Source: Chitinophagaceae bacterium
GTDB taxonomy: Bacteria > Bacteroidota > Bacteroidia > Chitinophagales > Chitinophagaceae
DNA length: 41,932 nt
Reading direction: 5' to 3'
Assembly: GCA_019638615.1 (NCBI GenBank)
Contig: JAHBTL010000042.1
Span: 22,501 to 64,432, forward strand
Shown one piece after another: positions 35,689-41,932 of this stretch. The notes under the pieces are model-generated. The model saw only the letters and a program-made list of their open reading frames with translations. It was not told the DNA's origin and did no database searches. Position 1 is the first letter of the stretch. The number at the start of each line of letters is the position of its first letter. The position numbers and the translations under genes are program-made.

Positions 35689-38600
35689 GTATTTATGTCT
35701 TTCAAAACAAAAAAATTAATTTTCACTTCTGTTCCTGCAGCCCCGCCGGCTTCATCTTTGCAGTCCGCTATATCAATGCTGCCTTTTCCTGTACCGGCTG
35801 CAATTAAGCTATCCAGCCGCTGGCGTGCAAGTACAATACCCTTCGAAGTAAAATGTTCTGAGCCTATTTTGCCGGCTTTAATAGCCGCAGCGCGTTCGCG
35901 TCCAATGCCATTGTCGCGTATGGTGCAGGTAATCCAGTCATCTTTTTCCGTGAATGTTACCGTAACTTTTTTTTCACCTTCCTTTTGCCTGAGCCCGTGC
36001 CATATGGCATTTTCAATAAAGGGTTGTATCAATAATGTGGGGAACTGAACAACGTCCGTTTCTATATTACCGGAGTCGATTTTGTAGTAAAATGAGTGAT
36101 TGAACCGAAGGGATTCCAGTTCAAGATACAGGTTGCATATTTCTATCTCCAGGCTTAACGGGATGAAATTTTTCTCAGATAAATTAAGCACCGATCGCAG
36201 CAGTTTTGAGAACTTAGACAGGTATTGATAGGAGGCCGGGTAATTTTCCGTTACGATCAATTCCTGTATGGCGTTTAAGCTGTTGAATATGAAGTGCGGA
36301 TTCATCTGGGCCCGCAATGCATGTCCTTTTAACTCTGCTATCTGCTGGCTGATCATGGCTTTGTTCCTGATGTTTTTGATCCTGGATATAAAGGCCAGCA
36401 ATATGGCGGCTACAACAATAGCGCCTGCTAATAGCCTGAACCACCATGTTTGCCATAGAGGCGGTGCAATGCTGAATGACAGGGTTGCCTCATTTTGAGA
36501 AGCGTTACCGCTGAAATCAGTTGCCTTTACTTTAAAAACGTAGCTGCCTGGCGCCAGGTTATTATATATTACGCTGTGCTGATTGCCGATGGAATAGGTT
36601 TTGTCCTGCCCCTCCAGCATATAGCTGTATTTCGTTTGAGAAGAAAAATGATAGTTGAGAGCAGCAAAATCAAATTGCACCTCATTACTGGAATAGGAAA
36701 GTGCTACAGGAAGCGAAGTGTTTGCGGTAACGAACTGATCTTTCGTTTTTACCCTGAATGAAGTAATAACGGTATTAAATGATGAGGGATGATAAGAGAG
36801 GCTATCAGGTTTAAAGCTGACAAAGCCATTTGATACGGCCGTGATCAATGTTCCATTATCAGTTGCAGTAAGAGGGCTGTAAAAATCGGAATATGGAAGT
36901 CCTGCGGTATGGTCGTAATTTTTTAGCACTCTTCCATCTGTGCTTAGTTTGCTGATGCCTTTAAACGTTGTAGCCCATATATTCCCCTGCTTATCTGCGG
37001 CTAATGAAAAAACGTTGTTTTCCGGTAATCCTTCAGACGAAGTAATTCCCTCTTGCGACTTTGGTTTCTCATCAATAAATGAAAGCCGGGAAATCCCATC
37101 AGCGTAAGTAGCAATCCATATATTATTGTATTTGTCCGGGATAATATCGTTTATCAGCGATGAACGTATATATTCATCGTTATTGCTTCCCTGGTTGTAA
37201 TTGGTGAAACGATTGCCTGAACAGTCAAAGTCGTATAATCCATATTCAAAAGTGCCGATCCACAATTTGTTCCGTGGTTTGTCAAAATACAGCGAGGTAG
37301 GAAGCGTGGAATGAAAGCTGTCTTTACCTGCAGGCGCCCATACGGCGTGCGTAAGCGTATCGTATCGGTATAGCCCGTCATTCAGGCAGGCAAACCAGAT
37401 ATGACCGTTATTGTCTTCCGCCATATCTGTAAACAGCAGGTTTTTGCTTTTCGAAGTAAAAGGCAGGCGCCTGAATTTTTTTGTATTCCGGTTGTATATA
37501 AAAACATTTATTCCCGACAGTATATACAATTCGCTGTTGTTTTTTTCTCTTATTACAGAGCAGTTGGTTAAAGGAATGCCGGATGCGTGGGTAATGGTTT
37601 GTCTTTCGCCTGTTTTCTTGTCTATAATATACAGGCAGTTAAACCGGGTAGAGCTGATATAATACTTGTCGTCCTGCTGGCTGTAAAAAACCGTGTGTAC
37701 GTTGTGCTTTAGCCTATACAGGTCATACTCTGGTTCAGCTACAGGAGGAGCTGCGGTAACAGCCGTAAAAGGAAAGAAATTCATGGAAGGGTTAAACTTC
37801 CCTATACCGTTGTCGGTAGCTACCCAAACAAGGCCATAATTATCTTTGAAAGTTGTCCTTACATTGCCCGCGGGTAAAGAATAAGGATTGTCGGTAATGT
37901 GGTTAACAAAACGAACCGAGCCGGTACGGCTGTCAATACCCGCCAGGCTTTGCCCTGCAGGAAACCACAGTATATAATCTGTTTCGGCAGAAGGAAGGTT
38001 TTCATATTCTGCAGGAACTTTTGTGAAGGAAATCCTTTTATAATGATGTTCCGCTTCCAGCACCTGCACATCTTTCCCGGGCTCCTGCATGTAGTACACC
38101 TGCCTGTTTGCCGCCTGCTGCAACGATGTAAAAATATCGGCTTCATCACTGGGATAATGTGTGAAAGTGTTAGAAGGTATATGATAGCTGAACAACCCCA
38201 CTGATGTGCCCAGCCATAATTCATCGTTTGATTTGAAGTAGATCTTCCTGATGCTGTTATAGCTTTTGCTGCGATGCGGAAATTTTTCAAGCACATACTG
38301 CTTCCAGGATATATAGTGAAAGCTTTTCTTTAAAGTATCATAATAGCATAAATCTCTTACATCTGCCGCAATCCAAACCCGGCCTGCATGATCGGGGTAA
38401 GTATCCCATATCAGGTTGCTGGGTATGGTTTCAGCGGTTTGACGGTAACCATCATTATTGGTTGTGAAAAATAGGGTACTGTCTTTTTTCAAATCAATGA
38501 AGTTCAGCCCGCTTTGCGTTGCTACCCATAAATTACCGTTTGCATCCTGTTCAATATCGTTGATATAAGGATTGGATATTGCCTGTTTTTTTCTTCCCGC

Positions 38601-38846
38601 ATTGTAAACCAGGAATGTGTGGCCATCGAACCGGTTCAAGCCATTCTCGGTGCCTATCCACATAAAGCCGTCCCTGTCTTTATAAAAACAGGTGACCCGG
38701 TTGTCTGATAATCCATGGGCGGTAGTATAGTTTTCGAACTGGTATTGCTGTTGAACAAATGCCGCTGTATATATTATACAACAACTCATAAGCAGGCAAA
38801 CCTGTTTCCGGGATATTTGAAATATGCTGAACAGGCGAACTGTCAT
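35685..38846 (-). CDS. LytS-type sensor kinase with a two-component-regulator propeller domain
   Basis: A 1053-residue membrane sensor. After the N-terminal signal region (about 1-33) comes a long extracytoplasmic propeller domain with many W-x-G/A-T repeats, beginning YTTAHGLSDNRVTCFYKDRDGFMWIGTENGLNRFDG (first 20 residues or so shown in parts). A Y_Y_Y domain follows at about 715-790 (YSYMLEGQDKTY ... LAPGSYVFKVKATD). A transmembrane helix is at about 801-821. The His_kinase domain has QMNPHFIFNSLNAIQ with His851, and the HATPase has ENAIWHGLR and DNGIGRERA. The partner is the LytTR regulator, overlapping by 4 bases. Related Bacteroidota systems often sense glycans; the ligand here is unknown. 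Confidence 0.92.
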   Translation of the reverse strand: MTVRLFSIFQISRKQVCLLMSCCIIYTAAFVQQQYQFENYTTAHGLSDNRVTCFYKDRDGFMWIGTENGLNRFDGHTFLVYNAGRKKQAISNPYINDIEQDANGNLWVATQSGLNFIDLKKDSTLFFTTNNDGYRQTAETIPSNLIWDTYPDHAGRVWIAADVRDLCYYDTLKKSFHYISWKQYVLEKFPHRSKSYNSIRKIYFKSNDELWLGTSVGLFSYHIPSNTFTHYPSDEADIFTSLQQAANRQVYYMQEPGKDVQVLEAEHHYKRISFTKVPAEYENLPSAETDYILWFPAGQSLAGIDSRTGSVRFVNHITDNPYSLPAGNVRTTFKDNYGLVWVATDNGIGKFNPSMNFFPFTAVTAAPPVAEPEYDLYRLKHNVHTVFYSQQDDKYYISSTRFNCLYIIDKKTGERQTITHASGIPLTNCSVIREKNNSELYILSGINVFIYNRNTKKFRRLPFTSKSKNLLFTDMAEDNNGHIWFACLNDGLYRYDTLTHAVWAPAGKDSFHSTLPTSLYFDKPRNKLWIGTFEYGLYDFDCSGNRFTNYNQGSNNDEYIRSSLINDIIPDKYNNIWIATYADGISRLSFIDEKPKSQEGITSSEGLPENNVFSLAADKQGNIWATTFKGISKLSTDGRVLKNYDHTAGLPYSDFYSPLTATDNGTLITAVSNGFVSFKPDSLSYHPSSFNTVITSFRVKTKDQFVTANTSLPVALSYSSNEVQFDFAALNYHFSSQTKYSYMLEGQDKTYSIGNQHSVIYNNLAPGSYVFKVKATDFSGNASQNEATLSFSIAPPLWQTWWFRLLAGAIVVAAILLAFISRIKNIRNKAMISQQIAELKGHALRAQMNPHFIFNSLNAIQELIVTENYPASYQYLSKFSKLLRSVLNLSEKNFIPLSLEIEICNLYLELESLRFNHSFYYKIDSGNIETDVVQFPTLLIQPFIENAIWHGLRQKEGEKKVTVTFTEKDDWITCTIRDNGIGRERAAAIKAGKIGSEHFTSKGIVLARQRLDSLIAAGTGKGSIDIADCKDEAGGAAGTEVKINFFVLKDINT

Positions 38847-38884
38847 GGTATTACAAAATTATAAGTTATAACGGGTTGGTTCCT

Positions 38885-38919
38885 GCCGTTTTCTCAATAA
38901 CCAGAGCCGTTTTCTCAAT
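38885..38919 (-). promoter_or_regulatory. 14-bp direct repeat with 21-bp period, candidate LytTR operator
   Basis: GCCGTTTTCTCAAT occurs at 38885-38898 and again at 38906-38919, exactly 21 bp apart. On the kinase strand this reads ATTGAGAAAACGGC twice. It starts about 39 bases upstream of the kinase ATG and lies in the divergent spacer with the NHL lipoprotein gene. Two exact repeats two helical turns apart is the layout bound by LytTR domains (for example AgrA). Binding is inferred. Confidence 0.65.
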
Positions 38920-39090
38920 CGCATACAAAAAACCTCCGTTGCATCATTGATTTATGCCGTTCCCTTGTCTTTCGTTTGTACACAAGGGTATGATATTAGT
39001 TTTACTAACGCAAAGCGATTCCCCCTGTCCCTGAAGAAGTAAAAGAAACTTCATTTTCCGGTATCAACTTACTCATTTTAAACAGCATGT

Positions 39091-40131
39091 ATGATAAATA
39101 TTTTGAAATATGCCCTAATCATTTTAATGTTCGCTGCGTGCAAAAAGGACGGTAATGATGGCGATAATAACAATCCACCTGGTGATTACATTGTAGAGAC
39201 AGTGTATGATAACAGTTCAAAGCTTCTTTCTTCTGTCAGGGGGCTGTGCATTGAAGAGCTGAATGATCAGGCGATAGCTGTGATGGTAGTAGACCAGGTA
39301 AAGAATGCTGTTATGAGAATACCGGTGAATGATGCTGCCGGGTTCCCGGACGTTTTTGCCGAAATAGGACCTGCGGCCGGGGGACAAGCTGCCGAACCCT
39401 GGTATATTACCAATGCAGGAGCATTCTATTATGTATCAACCTATCGTCGTGGCATTGTAAAAGTATCAAGAACGGGTATTGTTTCCGATTTCAGCGGTTT
39501 TTCGAATAAGGTTGGTCACCACGACGGACTTGCCAATGAGGCCCATTTCTCTGATCCACGGGGTTTATGTAACGACATAAGTTCGGTATATGCGTGTGAA
39601 TTCGGCGCCAATTGTATTGGCACTGCATTAAATTCCTCAGGTACGGTTTCAGTCTTTTCAGGTAATCCGTCTACGGGGCCCTCTACAAAGGATGGTCGGT
39701 TAAAAGAGGCGCTTTTCAACCATCCTACCGCTATCTGCACCAATGGCAATAACCAGTTTTTTGTTGCACAGGAATTTGTTGTAAGGAAAATTGACGCCGG
39801 TAAAGAAGAGGTAACAACGCTGGCGGGGAGCGCTTCCGGTTTCCGGGATGGAAAAGGAACGGATGCTGCTTTTGATAATATAACGGGCATAGCGGTAGAC
39901 AAGAGCAATAATGTTTACATAGCCGATCTGCAGAACTGTTGCATCAGGCGGATTGCCCCCGATGGTACCACTACTACACTTGCCGGCAAAGGAGATGATT
40001 GCGGTAATAAGGATGGCAATGCGCCGGAAGCGCGCTTTAACTTTCCCTTTGATATTGCCATTGCTTCTAATGGTGACCTGTATGTAAGCGATATGAATAA
40101 TATCACCATCCGCAGGATCAGGAAAAAATAA
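39091..40131 (+). CDS. NHL-repeat lipoprotein
   Basis: A 346-residue lipoprotein. The signal MINILKYALIILMFAAC has the lipobox Cys at residue 17, followed by KKDGNDGDN, a polar linker. Residues about 33-345 form a beta-propeller of NHL-type units, with the repeated element xDGxxxxAxFxxPxxI (HDGLANEAHFSDPRGL, KDGRLKEALFNHPTAI, RDGKGTDAAFDNITGI, KDGNAPEARFNFPFDI) and closing strands like VYIADLQNCCIRRI and LYVSDMNNITIRRI. It should be exposed at the envelope and bind a ligand or partner, role unknown. It is divergent from the kinase operon and followed 28 bases later by the Kelch lipoprotein gene, probably in one operon. Confidence 0.85.
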   Translation: MINILKYALIILMFAACKKDGNDGDNNNPPGDYIVETVYDNSSKLLSSVRGLCIEELNDQAIAVMVVDQVKNAVMRIPVNDAAGFPDVFAEIGPAAGGQAAEPWYITNAGAFYYVSTYRRGIVKVSRTGIVSDFSGFSNKVGHHDGLANEAHFSDPRGLCNDISSVYACEFGANCIGTALNSSGTVSVFSGNPSTGPSTKDGRLKEALFNHPTAICTNGNNQFFVAQEFVVRKIDAGKEEVTTLAGSASGFRDGKGTDAAFDNITGIAVDKSNNVYIADLQNCCIRRIAPDGTTTTLAGKGDDCGNKDGNAPEARFNFPFDIAIASNGDLYVSDMNNITIRRIRKK

Positions 40132-40159
40132 ATTATTGACCCTTTCAATGCAGTTTGTG

Positions 40160-41395
40160 ATGAAGCATCTGAGATTTGTACATGCAGTGCTGGTATTAGC
40201 CATATTATTGGCTGCCTGTAAAAAAGATACTAAGAAACCCACTCCTTCCGATCCGCCTGCGCCAACTGTGGCTTCTCTTTCTGTAGCCCGTGATGAAATA
40301 ACGGTTGCTTCAGCCGGAAATAAAATCCTTTTTGCCGGTGGTCATATAGGCAACAGTAATTACGATATTACTGATGTGGTGGATATATACGATGCTGCCA
40401 CTGATCAGTGGACCACAGCCAAGCTGAGCGAAAAACGCAGATTGATGAAAGCGGTAACAGCAGGTACAAAGATTTTTTTTGCAGGAGGGGCTCCAACCAG
40501 TAATACCCGCTCAAAAACAATAGATGTGTATGATGCCGCCACCAATAGCTGGTCTGTTCTGCAATTGAGCGAAGAAAGGATTTTGCTGGCTGTTGCCGGT
40601 ACTGGCAATAAAGTGGTGTTTGCCGGAGGCAACGCTTCAATCGGGGATCCGGCGGCAAGGAAAATTGATATTTATGACGTATCTGCCAACACCTGGACCT
40701 CTGCTGTGTTCAGTACAGATTGGGGCGGCTACAGCGCAATAGGGATAAATGGGAAAATATTGTTTGCCGGTGGGTTTGCTGCTCCCGGCACGCCAACAAA
40801 GCGGGTAGACATCCTGGATCTGTCATCTAACACATGGGCGGATGCCACGTTGACTGAAGCGAAATATCTTATTGGCACCGCCGTAACGGGCGATAAAGCT
40901 TTTTTTGGAGGCGGAAATAAATCCGTAAGTGAATTTTCAGATGGCGTAGACATCTATAACGGAACAAACGGCAATTGGACCACAGCCAGCCTGAGTGTTG
41001 CCCGGAATCCGACGGCAATAGCAGCGGGAAATAAGATCCTTTTTGCCGGCGGTACGCCTAAACGTGATGTGGCATCGGCAACCGTTGATATATATAACAC
41101 CGGTGACAATAGCTGGTCGGTTGCAGCAATGAGCATTGCAAGGAATGGCTGTGACGCAGTTACGGCCGGCAATAAAGCTTTTTTCGTTGGTGGAATAGAT
41201 AATTATCAGCAACGCTATACCGAAAAAAAAGTGGATGTATATGACGCCGTAAAGAATGAATGGGCGACTGTTGAATTGAGTGAAGCAAGAGCAGGATTTG
41301 CTGTTGGTGCAGCGGGGAAAAAAGTAGTAGTGGCCGGGGGATCACTCGGGAACGGAACTTTTTCGAAAACGGTTGATATTTTTACTGTTCAATAA
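40160..41395 (+). CDS. Kelch-repeat lipoprotein
   Basis: A 411-residue lipoprotein. The start at 40160 is chosen from three nearby ATGs because it opens the signal directly (MKHLRFVHAVLVLAILLAAC, lipobox Cys at 20). Seven complete Kelch units and an eighth partial one follow. Each has FAGG then a V-D-I/V-Y-D strand then W-x-x-x-x-L-S-x-A/E-R; the N-terminal ASLSVARDE supplies the missing strand of the last unit, so the propeller closes by a terminal velcro. The role is unknown; beta-propeller lipoproteins bind glycans or proteins. It is probably co-transcribed with the NHL lipoprotein and ends at a terminator. Confidence 0.85.
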   Translation: MKHLRFVHAVLVLAILLAACKKDTKKPTPSDPPAPTVASLSVARDEITVASAGNKILFAGGHIGNSNYDITDVVDIYDAATDQWTTAKLSEKRRLMKAVTAGTKIFFAGGAPTSNTRSKTIDVYDAATNSWSVLQLSEERILLAVAGTGNKVVFAGGNASIGDPAARKIDIYDVSANTWTSAVFSTDWGGYSAIGINGKILFAGGFAAPGTPTKRVDILDLSSNTWADATLTEAKYLIGTAVTGDKAFFGGGNKSVSEFSDGVDIYNGTNGNWTTASLSVARNPTAIAAGNKILFAGGTPKRDVASATVDIYNTGDNSWSVAAMSIARNGCDAVTAGNKAFFVGGIDNYQQRYTEKKVDVYDAVKNEWATVELSEARAGFAVGAAGKKVVVAGGSLGNGTFSKTVDIFTVQ

Positions 41396-41416
41396 TGATC
41401 TGTTTTTTGCAGATAC

Positions 41417-41455
41417 AGGGTGGATCTTTCAAATGATCTACCCTTTGTTTTGTGC
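41417..41455 (+). terminator. Intrinsic terminator after the Kelch lipoprotein gene
   Basis: AGGGTGGATC (41417-41426) and GATCTACCCT (41435-41444) form a 10-bp stem with one wobble and an 8-base loop, followed by TTGTTTTGT. It lies 22 bases after the stop. Confidence 0.78.
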
Positions 41456-41932
41456 TTCTATGACTATTATCGTAAAAATTGCCCTACCGGTGTGCCGCCC
41501 GGAAATGCCCTAACAAAGCATAACTTATTTTCATGAGATATTATACTTACCGGATTGTTGGATTATGTTTCGGTATGTGAAGATACATTGCCGTTAAAAA
41601 CCGACAGGTAAAGCGAGCTTTGGTAAGGGAAAAGAGTAAAATTCCCGCTATTGGTCTGTCTTTACTCACCGAAAATTCAATGGTACAGGAAATGAAATTG
41701 TTCTGTATTTCTGAATAAAATCTTGTACCGATCCACCTGTATTCTTCCTATAGCTTGCACAAAGCTCGTTTCTCTTCCATTATTTTATATCATTGTTGCC
41801 CGGTTAAAATGTTAACCGAAACGACCAAAACCAGTGCTGTAGTGAATCTCATTAAAGTTTACGGCATAACCTACTTACTATTGGGTATTCCACTTTTTTC
41901 TTGATAAAAAAGTGGAGCAAAAAATCAAGCCT
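41445..41932. other. Non-coding tail of the window
   Basis: About 490 bases with no gene supported on either strand. It may be the upstream region of a gene beyond the window. The only strong element is the hairpin at 41890-41929. Confidence 0.5.
41890..41929 (+). repeat. Hairpin with a loop complementary to its 3' flank, possible pseudoknot
   Basis: CCACTTTTTT (41890-41899) and AAAAAAGTGG (41906-41915) form a perfect 10-bp stem with loop CTTGAT (41900-41905). After AGCAAAAA comes ATCAAG (41924-41929), the exact complement of the loop. Similar CTTGAT...ATCAAG units are, as I recall, dispersed in other Bacteroidota genomes. Confidence 0.6.

Overview
The window looks like a piece of a Bacteroidota chromosome, most likely Chitinophagaceae; the family is inferred from gene style, not from a database match. 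The evidence is three secreted proteins with type IX secretion (T9SS) type A C-terminal domains, a LytS-type sensor kinase with a propeller sensor domain, several short SusX-like lipoprotein signals ending in AACKKD, weak Shine-Dalgarno sites, and AT-rich spacers.

Layout. 1-2516 holds the 3' three quarters of a 23S rRNA gene and a complete 5S gene with a terminator. 2777-11831 is ordinary chromosome: a small outer-membrane-type protein, sucD, an ECF sigma factor with a membrane partner, inorganic pyrophosphatase, two small exported proteins, a CAP-domain lipoprotein, a DctA-type transporter, a divergent MurC-like ligase and a GT2 glycosyltransferase. 12472-25117 is dominated by three tandem paralogues, each built as signal peptide, alpha/beta hydrolase, PKD-like repeats (5, 6 and 18 copies) and T9SS tail. 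25118-29153 holds a UbiA/SDR/HAD operon that reads as most of the polyprenyl-phosphoryl-ribose/arabinose donor pathway, divergent from a large membrane protein that resembles GT-C glycosyltransferases. 29483-33256 has an IS1595-like transposase relic that is intact as an ORF but lacks its catalytic residues, a small unknown protein and an orphan TPR histidine kinase. 33409-34689 holds a PA2169-type four-helix protein, a SugE/Gdx exporter and a Cys-rich DUF326-like protein. 34930-41395 is a LytTR two-component operon divergent from two beta-propeller lipoproteins, with a 21-bp-period direct repeat between them that fits a LytTR operator. The last 0.5 kb is non-coding and ends in a hairpin with pseudoknot potential.

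The most interesting points are the hydrolase-PKD array with its higher-order repeat order, the donor-sugar operon without a local DprE1, the apparently domesticated transposase, the candidate LytTR operator, and three non-coding structures (4491-4535, 34283-34308, 41890-41929). No tRNA, CRISPR array or intact insertion sequence was seen.
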